64,000 nucleotides of DNA from Perilla frutescens (taxonomy: Eukaryota > Streptophyta > Magnoliopsida > Lamiales > Lamiaceae): positions 43,574,664 to 43,638,663 of the forward strand of contig BRKX01000006.1 in the NCBI GenBank assembly GCA_026008535.1. The letters are read 5' to 3'. Positions 1 to 10,542 of this stretch are shown piece after piece. Each line of letters begins with the position of its first letter. Position 1 is the stretch's first letter. The notes beneath the pieces are model-generated. The model was not told the origin of the DNA and did no database searches. It worked only from the letters and a program-made list of their open reading frames with translations. The translations under genes were made by a program, and so were the position numbers.

Positions 1-2937
1 ACAACTTCAGTGTCATCTTTGATAAAAAAAAGTTATACTGTGATTGACAACCATGACAACCATGTAATTTCCGGGGTAAGGTCTTCCAATAATATTTATA
101 AAACTAACAGAAACAGCTGTTTGAGTGCGCAGGTGAATGAGGTGCAGCTTTGGCATCAAAAATTGGGCCACACAAATTTCCGAAATATGATGAATCTTTA
201 AAGGCTCAATGCTGTTCTTGGGATTCCAAAGCTGAACGTTTCAAACCCAAGCCTATGTGGAGATTGTCAAAAGGGGAAACAAGTCAAAGCGTCACACCCT
301 GTTGTGACAACTTCTGAGAGACCTTTTACCACTCAAAGCTGCTTCGAACTACTTCATATGGATCTTATGGGACCAGCTGAGGTTGAAAGCCTTAGAGGTA
401 AGTGGTATTTCTTTGTAATAGTATATGATCTCTCTAGGTACACTTGGGTAAAGTTTCTGAGAAATAAAGGTGAAACTCATGATACCTTCTTAGAATTGTA
501 TGCTAAGATCAAAAACTTTTACCATGCCTATGTTAAAAGAATACGATCTGATCATGGAAGGGAGTTTGAGAATTCTAAACTCTTGGATTTCTGCATAAAA
601 GAAGGTATTCATCATGAATACTCAGCTCCAAAGACACCTCAGCAAAATGGTATAGCCGAGCGAAAAAATAGGACTCTGCAAGAGATGGCCACTGTTATGT
701 TACACTCGAAGAAGTTGGCCAAACGTTTTTGGGCTGAAGCTCTAAACACGGCATGTCATGTAAGTAATCGAGTAAACTTAAGAACCGGAACCACTATGAC
801 ATCATACGAAATTATAAATGGTAAAAAACCCAATCTGAAATACTTGCATGTTTTCGGTTGTGTTTGTTACGTTTTGAATGAAAGGGACTATCTTTTTAAG
901 TTTGATCCCAAAAGTGATAAAGGTGTGTTTGTTGGTTACTCACTTAACAGTCATGCCTACCGTGTCTATAACCTTAGGACCAAAACCGTGATGAAAAGTG
1001 TAAATGTGAGATTTGATGATATGGCCAGTTTGTATACTCCTGCAGACGATACTAATGAGTTAATTGAGATATAGGGCAGAACAGGTAGCACTGAAGAGGA
1101 AGAAGAAAAAGTTAACCCTGAGATTGAGCCCACTTCAGCGACAAACGAGGATACACCTTCAGATGACTCTGAATCAGATCTTAACTTAGAAAATTCAGAG
1201 ATACCAGAAGTAATCCAGGGGAATGTTAGAAGAGACCCACCAAAGAGAATTCGGAAAGATCATCCAATTGATCAAGTCATTAGAGATGTTCACGAAGGGG
1301 TCAGAACAAGAGGGAGAACTGTTGTCAATTACAAGGAAATGGTAAGGATTGTGTGTTTGTCGTGTATTATACATGAAGTTGGTACTGTTGTCTTTTTATC
1401 CATGGTTGAACCCAAAAATGTTAATGAGGTATTAAAAGATGAGTTTTGGATAAGTGCCATACAAGCCGAGTTACTTGAGTTTGTTAGAAACAAAGTCTGG
1501 ACACTTGTGCCTAGTCGTTCTGGGATAAACGTGATAGGAACTAAGTGGATATTTAAAAATAAAACTGATGAATTTGAAAATGTCATTAGAAATAAAGCCC
1601 GCTTAGTTGCCCAAGGTTATACTCAAGTAGAGGGGATTGACTATGATGAGACTTTTGCTCCCGTTGCACGAATAGAGTCAATCAGGTTACTTTTTGCCAT
1701 TGCATGTTATCTTAACATTACTCTTCACCAAATGGATATTAAGGCAGCATTTTTGAATGGAGTACTTGAAGAGGAAGCTTACGTGGAACAACCCAAAGGT
1801 TTTGAAGATGCAACAAACCCAAGTCATGTGTATAAATTACATAAGGCATTATACGGACTAAAACAAGCTCCAAGAGCTTGGTATAGTCGGTTAACTGAAT
1901 TCTTGCTTGAGTTTGGATTTTCCAGGGGTCATGTTGATAGAACTTTATTCATCAAGAAAGATAAAGACATGCTCACAATCGCTCAAATCTATGTCGACGA
2001 TATAGTGTTTGGGTCGACAAGTGAGAAAGTTTTGAAGGAATTTGTTGAAGCAATGTCCACGACTTTTGAAATGAGTATGGTCGGTGAGCTTAGTAATTTC
2101 CTTGGACTTCAAGTCAAACAAAAGGAAAATGGTGTTTTCGTCTCACAGACAAAATATGCCAAAAACCTTGTAAAGAAGTTCGGTTTGGAGAATGCAAAGC
2201 ACATGAGGACTCCCATGAGCACAACTGAAAAGTTGTCAAAGGATGCAGTTGGACCTGAAGTTGATCCAACTTTGTATAGATCAATGATCGGGAGTCTTCT
2301 CTATCTAACTGCTAGTTGACCTGATATCATGTACAGTGTGTGTGTGTGTGCATGTGCTCGATTTCAGTCTTGTCCCAATGAGGAGCATCTTAAGGCGGTC
2401 AAAAGGATCATTCGGTATGTGGCCGGAACTTGTGAATTGGGTCTATGGTTCATAAAGGACACAACAACAGATCTTGTTGGATACAGTGATGCTGATTGAG
2501 CTAGAGAAATAGATGATAGACGGAGTACAAGTGGAGGATGCTGTTATCTAGGAAACAACCTCATCTCTTGGCACAACAAAAAGTAAAATTGTATCTCATT
2601 ATCCACAGCCGAGTCCGAATATGTGGCCGCTGGGAGCTGTTCAACACAGTTGATATGGCTAAAGTCGATGTTGGATGATTATGGGCTGGAAAGCAACCCC
2701 TTGGTGATGCTCTGTGATAATACAAGTGCCATCAACCTTGCAAAGAACCCTGTTCATCACTCCAAATCCAAGCACATTCATTTAAGGTATCATTTTATTA
2801 GAGATTTAGTTGAAAAGAAGTTATTAAAGTTAGAGTATATTAGTACAGATAATCAACTGGCAGATTTATTTACAAAAGTTTTAAGCTATGAGAGATTCTC
2901 AATTTTGAGGAAATCTCTTGGCTTGTGTTCTATATGA
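1..2937 (+). pseudogene. E1 copia pol polyprotein (integrase, RT, RNase H), with nonsense codons
   Basis: One reading frame carries, in order: the GAG-pre-integrase motif WHQKLGH (near 151), the integrase core (MDLMGP at 358, RSDHG near 547, the catalytic-Glu region near QNGIAERKN at 645), the copia RT (KARLVAQGYTQVEGIDYDET at 1594, YVDDIVFGS at 1990, ALYGLKQAPRAW at 1849) and RNase H (STAESEY, DNTSAI, KHIHLRYHFIRD) ending at the TGA before 2940. All segments share one frame, with no frameshift seen. It is broken by stops at about 199, 1072, 2317, 2498 and 2584. Several look like C-to-T or G-to-A changes (for example a TGA where Arg of the SRPDI motif is expected). Protease and gag are outside the window. 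Not a host gene. Confidence 0.92.
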
Positions 2938-3382
2938 AAAGTACAGTTGACCCAACTGTTGTCACACTTTTGGTATATCATAATTAACTGTGAAGTTGAA
3001 CAGATTCGAGGATGGAAAAGCCTGTAGTAAGGTGAAACCATGATCGTTCTTATAAAATCATATAACTAGATCAAAGATCTTAGATAAATGGTTTTAATAA
3101 GATTCTTTTGGTTATTCATCTATTCATCATCTGTTTCTCTTCTTTAAAAGTTTTCTATGATATAACAAAAGTATTTTGATAATACATTTTCTTGACAATA
3201 GTTGGTTAATTTAAAAAAAAACCCGGAAAAATTTTGAAAGTCAGTTGAATGTATCTGGAACTGTATCTTACTCTATCTTTAATATCTGGTTTGACTATAT
3301 CTTTAATATAATTGATTCCTATTTTGATCGAGGCGGGTATCTATCGATTCTATATATCCATCCTTATTTGTGTGATGAATCG

Positions 3383-3392
3383 TATATAAAAG
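3383..3392 (+). promoter_or_regulatory. Candidate internal TATA box upstream of E1 3' gene
   Basis: TATATAAAAG lies in the gap between pol and the 3' gene. A C/T-rich leader follows (3400-3500, many TCTC repeats), and the ATG at 3522 sits in a good plant context (gccATGG). The spacing, about 130 bp from TATA to ATG, is normal for a plant transcription unit. Inference: a separate internal promoter could drive the 3' gene. Confidence 0.45.
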
Positions 3393-3521
3393 AATCACTC
3401 TCTTTCTCTCTCTCCAGTCATTTTCTCCCAGATTTTTTTTTCTCTCGATTCACTATTCAAAAACCCTTCCAAACCTTTTCATCTCCCCAAAAAATTTGTA
3501 TATCTTCATCCTTTTTCCGCC

Positions 3522-5443
3522 ATGGATTCTGAGAAATTGAAGCAAATTCAAGAATTGTTGAGCGACCTCGAAGCCTCAGCATACCTTCGCCATCTCTCAA
3601 CCTTCCCCCCGCAACCTTCATTTCTCTCTCCACCGCAACCTATCATCTCCAACCCTTTTCGTCTTTTGTCTCCAGAATCTTCTCCTATTTTTCGTCCAAA
3701 GGTTCCCCTATCTCCTTTGAGAGGTAATGTTCCTATGGAGATTTCCCCCAAGTTAGGAAGTTGTTCGGAAGTTCAGTCGAAACCCCTATCTCTACCGGCG
3801 CCCTCTCCGGTTCAACCTTTTCTGGTCTCCCCATCTTCAGAGTGAGCCATTATTCTAGCTCCTGACGGGGTAGTCATGTCTACCTTTGATACTACAGTTC
3901 TCAACACTCCTATCCTCGCCGAAGAACAAATTGACCCGTTTCTTCCTTCCGATGAAGGAAACACATACAATGAAGGTCGAATTGAGGTTCCATTTTCTGA
4001 AATTGAAGAAGAAACAAAGGAAGAGATGCCTGAGAAGTCTACTCCGGCACATACGCCGCCCAAGAAGAAATCGACAAATTCAAAGAAGGCCCCTCAACTA
4101 GACGGTCCAAGCGTCTTCATGTGACCGGCAGTTCCTCGAGAACTCCGGTGGATCCAATTGAGATCATCAGTGAAGCCGAAGAGGAGGAGTGTGAAGAAGA
4201 GATGTCAGATGATGATGTGGGTGAACAGACTCTTTCCGATTCTGAGGCTGATGATGAAGTTGAAGAGACTGTTGCTTCAAAGAAGGGCAAAAGAAAGATC
4301 TCTTTCTCTTCTCCCTCGAAAGGTCGTGGAAAAGCTGTGAAGAAAGTTAAGCGGAGTGTTGCTCAAACTGAGGAGGATGCTGACTCTGATTCGGATTTAG
4401 AGGTATCAAAGGCTAACTCAATCTTATTTTATTCAGATCTTGCTAAACGTAATTGGGAATTCTTTAAGAATAGAGAAATCTTGAATGATCGAGCAGTAGA
4501 TTTAAAAGATTTTTCTGGATATAATTTGGTTGAATTTTTGAAGAAAAGAAAAGTGTTGGGGAGTGTAACTTATGCTAGTCCTTATGTTGCTGAAGTAGTT
4601 AGATATTTCTATGCAAATTTGACACATGATTTTGGGAATCCAGCCTTTAAGCAATATGGTAAATTCTTTGTACGTGGGAAGGTATTCATAGTTACTCCGG
4701 CTAGGATTAACAAATTTTTGGGAATACCTAATGTTATTGAAGTTGATGAGGGGGTTGATGAAGAGTTGGAGGCTAAGATAGCTGATGTGTTAACTGGTGG
4801 CCAAACTGAGATGTGGGTGGCTAACAAGAAGCCGAATAGACTTGCTTCAGTTCTAACATCACTGTTCTCAACACTTCACAAAATCTCTGTGTTAAATTAG
4901 ATTCCTACTTCTAACACAACGATGGTGCCTTTCGAGCATGTTTGTCTACTGTATAAGGTGTATATGGGAGAAAAGGTGAATCTAGGGCAACATATTTTCA
5001 ATTCAATTGTTGAGATTGCCATGACAAAGTCCAACAAGAAGTTGGTAGTTCCCTCTCTCATTTACAACATGCTCCTGGACCAAGGTTTTAAGCCCACAAA
5101 GAAGTATATTCTCACGGCCAGACTTCCTCTCCAGACTGTTCAAAAGGCCTTTCTTGCTGAGTCCAGAACTTGTGATCTTCCACGGAGTAATGCTGCTGAG
5201 ACTGCTCCTCCATCTTCAGATCATCTTTGTTCTATCCCTATATTTGTGTTGCAGGAACAGATTGACCTCTATATTGCCCAGATAGAGATCTTTGCCAAGC
5301 AAAGAAAAGTATTCCAGCGCCTTCTTTCTTCCCAACAAGGGGGAGAAACTGGTGGTGGAGAAGGCAGTAGCAGAGGCAGAGGAAGGGTAAGGGCAGCAGC
5401 AAGTGAAGAGGAGGAAATTGATGAGCAAGAGGAGGAGGAGTAG
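3522..5443 (+). pseudogene. E1 3' accessory gene downstream of pol, conserved plant-transposon domain, broken
   Basis: Function unknown. Seen in order: a Ser/Pro-rich N-terminus from the ATG at 3522; a TGA at 3843; the same frame to about 4121, where the frame shifts; an acidic stretch with basic nuclear-signal-like clusters (KKGKRK, KKVKR, 4280-4350); the conserved core with FYANL (about 4607), FFVRGKVF and PARINKFLG (about 4665-4725); a TAG at 4898 inside N-stop-IP where relatives have NW(L/I)P; then NLGQHIF and PSLIYNML; and a Gly/Arg then Glu-rich tail ending at 5443. No signal peptide or membrane helix is visible, so it does not look like an envelope protein. Its domain recurs in the 3' genes of E2, E3 and E4. 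It resembles what is catalogued as a putative plant transposon protein domain (family recalled, not searched). Confidence 0.75.
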
Positions 5444-5755
5444 AGGAAGAAAAGAAGAAGGAAGAAGAAGGAAGACTGCAGACTGTTGCAGTTTTGTTAT
5501 GCTGATGTTTATCAAAACAATTTCTCAAAACAATTTATTGTGCTTTTTGTGTTTTAACACTATGTTTATTTTATGTTTTTAATGTTTATCTATATGCTGA
5601 ATTGACTTATTGATCTTTTGATAAAGATCTTCTTTTTGCTGATATTTTATGAATAGTGTTGGAAACACTTTGTTTTGGGAAGTTTATATGACAGGGGAAG
5701 CAACTGCAATTGTATTCTGTTTTGATTATGCTTGTTGTGTTCCGAGTATATGTTT

Positions 5756-5830
5756 AGGGGGAGTTTAGTTATGATTAGATTATGTTGCATGCTTGAGGTT
5801 GTTTTAGGAAGAAAGACAAAAAGGGGGAGA
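5756..5830 (+). other. Two polypurine tracts before the E1 3' LTR
   Basis: AGGGGGAG at 5756-5763 and AAAAAGGGGGAGA ending at 5830, directly abutting the LTR start. The second is the expected plus-strand primer site. A duplicated purine tract in this region is a known Sirevirus trait. Confidence 0.7.
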
Positions 5831-5831
5831 T

Positions 5832-6406
5832 TGTTGAAACCGTTGGTTTGTTATTAGTTTGGATATGTTTTGTTTTGTCTTTCTTTATTTGCTTGTGCAG
5901 GAAGATAGTTGAGATATTCTAGGAAATCTGTTGTGGTTGACTAGTTCAAAGAGTTGATCAAGATAAGGTTGTTACGGGAGTTGCGGGCGTGCGGCGCAAA
6001 GTTAGGAAATGAAGATTATGGAGAGATCAAGTTGATTATTTGGAGTAGAGACCAAGTAATTAGTTTAGTATAAATAGGAATCAGTTGTAAAGAGCAGACA
6101 CGATTTCTTAGAGAGATATATTCAGATCTGTATTGAGATACTAGTTTTCTACAAGTGTTAGTTAAGACAACTTTAGTCACAACCTTCTGTGAAGGAAGAG
6201 ATAAAGTGTCTTAAGTTTAGTGAGAGTTTACTTGTAGTGTTTTTATAATTCACAAATTCATAGTGAATATTTTGCCCTGAGGCACTTCGCGAGATTATAG
6301 AAATATAATCTCGTGAAATTTCCAATCCATTGTTTCGTTACCATATTTCCGCTGCATTTACAAAGTTGTCTCAACTTTAGATACAACTTTGATTACAACT
6401 CTGTCA
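5832..6406 (+). repeat. E1 3' LTR
   Basis: Begins TGTTGAAACC immediately after the purine tract. It contains the LTR promoter motif TATAAATAG at 6069-6077 and ends near 6397-6406 at a CA. The right end is approximate, since the partner LTR lies outside the window. Confidence 0.7.
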
Positions 6407-6554
6407 AAACCGAGAGTTCGGTTTTTTCATGTTCTTTCTTATAGTTGTCCCATTCTTAGATTTCAAGTGATTGCCACTACTTTTTGTTTTAATCAGAACA
6501 GGCGGATGGACAACAACTTTAGAAGGGGCCTGTGAACCATAGAATTGCTCAAAC

Positions 6555-7602
6555 TGTTGGGATTTTTTCGAATTGAACCACCACATGATCTAATTGAATG
6601 CTCATTAACCATAATTTCATGTATATCAAATTTTATGTATGCATATGTATTTAATTAAACTGAATTGAATTATCACATAGGTTGTATTTTTGATGCTACA
6701 TAAATTGCAGAAGATAGAATCAAAAAATAACTTACTAATTCGTGTCGGGTTGAGTACAAGATTAAAGGTCTAATCTTGATGTTGAATGATGATGAAATCA
6801 GCGCCCCCACTGTGTAGCAATTCAACTTCTCGATCTTCTATTGTATTCTCAGACTGTGTTTAGATACAAGGTAGGCTGTAACTATTACTAAACAGGTATG
6901 AATAATGTGGGGATCAAGAGAGCACAAAGAGGGGCTGATGCGTGTGTCTTAATTTTCGCCCCTCTAATTAATAAGGAGGGGAACAAAAATTCCCTTGCTC
7001 AACTCTAATGGGTTTGAGCCTCTCACTCTTGTTCCATCCCCAGTGCACTGAAGTCATATTGTGCTATAACAAGGATCTAGAAGAATATTTAATTGGTCTG
7101 ATAGATTTATTTAATTTCTAATATCCAATAAACTTAGGATATAATTAAATGTGTGAAGTATTATTTTTATTCCATTAAAGAAATAATACTGACCTACCAA
7201 TTTAATACATATTTCTGAATATGCTTTCTTCTTTAATCCAACCATTCCACATGTTTAAGATATAATGTCCATTAATTAATTATATAAGTTTATGATAGCT
7301 ATAATTAATTAACCGCTTATTCCTTGAGTAGTACCACACAAGATTTATCATTTATGAAATAAATTCCACCTGCAGGGTTTCACATGAACTATGTGCTTCC
7401 TCAAGGGGACATCATCAACCTGGCGCACCAGGATACGATGACCATATCTATTGCACGACCCATCATATATGTATATGATACTGCCTAAGATATCGAGCTT
7501 GTTGATCCTATCTGAGAATCTCACTCATTGATAAATCAAAACAATACCATAACAGATATATGTCCGCCAATACATATGGCTTAAGAACCCGAACCCAATA
7601 CA
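6555..7602 (-). repeat. LTR-like dispersed repeat, copy 1 (inverted relative to copy 2)
   Basis: Read on the minus strand, this region matches the copy at 19325-20140. Shared landmarks are the TTGTGTGGTACTACTCAAGG motif (about 7340), the ATTAATTA tracts, the GCCCCTCT blocks, a GGCGC(T/C)-rich stretch before CATTCAAC, and the same end, (A/C)TCCCAACA versus CCCCAACA, at 6555. The extra sequence from 7345 to about 7600 is present only in this copy. A TG...CCCAACA structure suggests a solo or truncated LTR. No coding domain was seen, and the right edge is uncertain. Confidence 0.6.
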
Positions 7603-7620
7603 TATTGACCAAAGTTCCAT

Positions 7621-7805
7621 AATATTTATTTATTAAAAACTTCAGATTCAAATATATATTTTACATCCCATTATATTTTTTTAACTAAATCATTTTTTAT
7701 CTTAATTATATATTTATCACTTTTTAATTTAAAATGCTAAAATTATACCTCCATTTTTTAAAATTTAAAGGAAAATTAACAAAATTCAAAAACATTTCCA
7801 AAACT

Positions 7806-7839
<34 letters not shown>

Positions 7840-8869
7840 CTATTCGGTACAAAAAATTAGTATACTACTTAATAAAATACGAATTTCTTTCATTTTTTAT
7901 GAGAATATGTTTTTTTCATTAATGAAAATCTTTATGCAGATTTTAAAATATTTATAAGTTAATATATTACTTCATCTACCTTCGTTTGGCATTTTAATTA
8001 GTTTTTTTAAAAGATTTTTTTGTTAATCATTAAGCTTCCTCAACCACTAGTATAATATTTACAGTATAAATTCCAACTATCGTTGAAAATTGTCTACATA
8101 ATGGAATTACGATTTCGACTTTGATGACGATAAATCGAAATGTATTAACCTTAAGAATAAGATATAAATACTCAGATAATTTATACTAAAATTAACTTAT
8201 GTGAATTAGAATATTCATTAGAATAATTTATAGGAAATATAAAATGTATTCTTAATTGGTGATAGCTGCCCTCTTAAATCTTCTTGAGCTCAAGTTCCAT
8301 GTTATTTATGTAATAATTCACATTGTTTCAATATTAGATAAATATAAATTAAATAACACGTCCAATTATGGAATTGAATGATGAACATATATAGGACACA
8401 TCAAATGTTAGTTGGATCATTTATAAAAGAAAATTAATTTCAATCTCAAATACGATTTAATAGTTAGACATACACCAATACATTCTTTGCTAAAGTCACA
8501 TTTTCAGATTGACAATACAAGTTCAACATATTAATGAACTTGAGTTACATGTAATTTCTATTAATAAATAAGTAGCACGGTCATCTTAAATATTTATGGA
8601 CCCCTGTGTTGATTATAAAAATTAAGGCCCTATTATAAAAAATAAACGTTTAATTTTAATTTTAGTATAAATTTTTAAATATTAGCATATTGCAATTATA
8701 TTTTGACACAAAAAGAATTTCAAAATACTTTATTAAAATTATTGATAACATCCCAATACAACCTCAAACTAATATAAATAAAGAGATATAATTATGCTGA
8801 CTGCAAACTAATATAAATAAAGAGAAGGCGACCTTCTTTTGAAAGAGAAAGAGAGGGAGGGATTATATA
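7621..8869. other. AT-rich intergenic stretch, no gene seen
   Basis: Very AT-rich, with an (AT)n run at about 7810-7836. No open frame with recognisable homology and no clear element ends were seen. Confidence 0.6.
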
Positions 8870-9148
8870 TACACTTCCTCCATCTCATTTATATGATCCC
8901 TATAACTATTTTAAGGTGTCTCAATTATATAGTATCATAACCATAAATAATATTAATTTTCATAGTGATATATAAATATACCTTTATTAGGTCTTCGAAA
9001 TTAAAAATCAACTACTTCAATTTTTTTAAAGTCATAAATTTTAAATAAGAATAATATTGGAAGTTAACCTTTAATATTTTGTTTTCATAAATATTTTTAA
9101 TTTACATGAGAGATCAAAGTGAGTTAAATAATTGAGATGGAGGGGGTA
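8870..9148. mobile_element. Stowaway-like MITE
   Basis: The left end reads TA-cacttcctccatctca and the right end, reverse-complemented, TA-ccccctccatctca. This gives terminal inverted repeats with the CTCCATCTCA core flanked by TA. Length is about 280 bp, AT-rich and non-coding. CTCC(N)TC-type ends plus a TA target duplication are characteristic of Tc1/mariner-derived Stowaway MITEs. Confidence 0.7.
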
Positions 9149-9565
9149 TTTTATAAAAATATATATACATAAGCTAAAAAAAATTGGGCCCCTCTCAATT
9201 AAGAGGCCTTGTACTAATGATCCTCTTATACACCCAATTAGCCGCCCCTGATAAGTAGTGAAATGATAAAGGTGATGACACCATTAATAAATATGATTGA
9301 CAATATAAACAAATAATACGACTGAATTGAACTCAATATCTTTGTGGAACTTGAAAAATATAATGACAATTGATTGCTCATTTGATTTTATTCTGAAACT
9401 CTTGATAAAGACGATTGTAAATATTTGTATAATTTCAAAATTTGACCATGATGAACCTATCTATCTATACATATATTAAAAAAATATTACAGTGACAAAA
9501 TTATAAATAAAAAATAACGTCAAAGTATTTCTTATAAAATAACTTATTTGTCAATGAAATTTGAA

Positions 9566-9640
9566 ATGTTCGTATGGCGTAGTGGTTTATTGCGCTAGGT
9601 CATAATTGAATGAACCCACCGGCCTGTTATCAAATTTCGT
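9566..9640 (+). repeat. Possible tRNA-derived SINE head
   Basis: TGGCGTAGTGG fits a pol III A box, and the following text resembles a decayed tRNA-like SINE head. No good B box and no poly(A) or poly(T) tail with target duplication could be fixed. The rest of 9149-10440 is AT-rich with no gene seen. Confidence 0.3.
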
Positions 9641-10452
9641 TACTCTTTAGATTTCCGATTTAACTTCCGAGGATGGAATCCTGATTTCCAACCTTCGAAT
9701 TCCCCCTTTTTTTCCCCTAATTTTCGTACTTTTCAAAATTTCAATTTAAATCTCTTTCTTTATTTTAGGAACTATATTGAGAAGTTACACATATAACCAA
9801 AAAATATTAAGTTATCTATCATATCTATCTAATATATACTAAGGATATATTGATAATATACTTATATGTACCTACATAAAGTAGATCAAAAGTTTTATAT
9901 ATTACTTTAAATATAAAAAAAAAAACCATTGTTTTTATATTTGATATTTAGTTTTTAATGTTAATTTCTAATTTGTTTTTTTTTTTAAATATTAATATTC
10001 TGGGCGAGTCATATTATACAATATATTACTATATTAATGAGTGATAAAAATTACTATGTTTAATTCATACTTAATAATGGATAGTGAGAGTAGAGATGAA
10101 ATTTAGCTTTCCATCTTATCCCGATTTGATAATATAGGTTTTCAAAATTTAATCATGGATAATCTACATTTTCAAAACTCAATTCGCTATAATTCACTTT
10201 AAATTTTATGTTAGAAATCTATGATGTAAAACTCTATTTTTAGTTAATTTTTTTAATATTAAAATATTAATATTAATCCTCACACGAAACATTTATCCCA
10301 AATATCAAAAGGTAATATCCGGATCATTGTTTGTAAGTTTTAAAGGTAGAAATATCTTGGTGAATAGCTATAGATTATTTTAGTGCACCATATATAGCGT
10401 TATGAACATCATTACATCTAAGAAGTTGTAGACATCCATCTTCATATTCATA

Positions 10453-10458
10453 TTTATT
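10453..10458 (-). terminator. Candidate poly(A) signal of the VPE gene
   Basis: AATAAA on the minus strand, about 85 bp downstream of the VPE stop codon. A plausible near-upstream polyadenylation element, assigned by position only. Confidence 0.4.
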
Positions 10459-10542
10459 TTTTTTGGATACACAATAACCCAATAGCAATAGTATAATTAA
10501 GCATGCATACATATATTTACAGAGGTAAGGTAACAAATAGTA

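Larger units (their letters stand above)
1..6406 (+). mobile_element. E1: Ty1/copia (Sirevirus-like) retrotransposon, 5' truncated by window
   Basis: Seen: the window opens inside the GAG-pre-integrase region. It continues through integrase, reverse transcriptase and RNase H (to 2937), then an extra sense gene (3522-5443), two purine tracts and one LTR. The integrase-before-RT order defines Ty1/copia. An extra gene between pol and the 3' LTR plus repeated polypurine tracts is typical of the Sirevirus (SIRE1-like) lineage. The 5' LTR, primer site and gag lie upstream of the window. The right edge is approximate because the LTR end (CA at 6397 or 6406) cannot be fixed without the other LTR. The copy is dead: several in-frame stops and one frameshift. 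Confidence 0.9.

Noticed and set aside
3522..5443. Post-pol gene as an envelope gene
   Set aside because: No signal peptide, membrane helix or Cys-rich ectodomain is visible in any of the four copies. Lys/Arg clusters suggest a nuclear protein.
5216..5528. Minus-strand Leu/Ser-rich frames that look like membrane segments
   Set aside because: They are the complement of the Glu/Gly-coding tail of the E1 3' gene, so the hydrophobicity is an artefact.
9566..9640. Functional tRNA gene
   Set aside because: There is an A-box-like string but no foldable acceptor stem or clear B box. At best a SINE relic.
9464..9840. Second Helitron starting TCTATACATATATTAAA at 9464
   Set aside because: The left end matches the 29996 element, but no hairpin plus CTRR tail followed by T could be found downstream.
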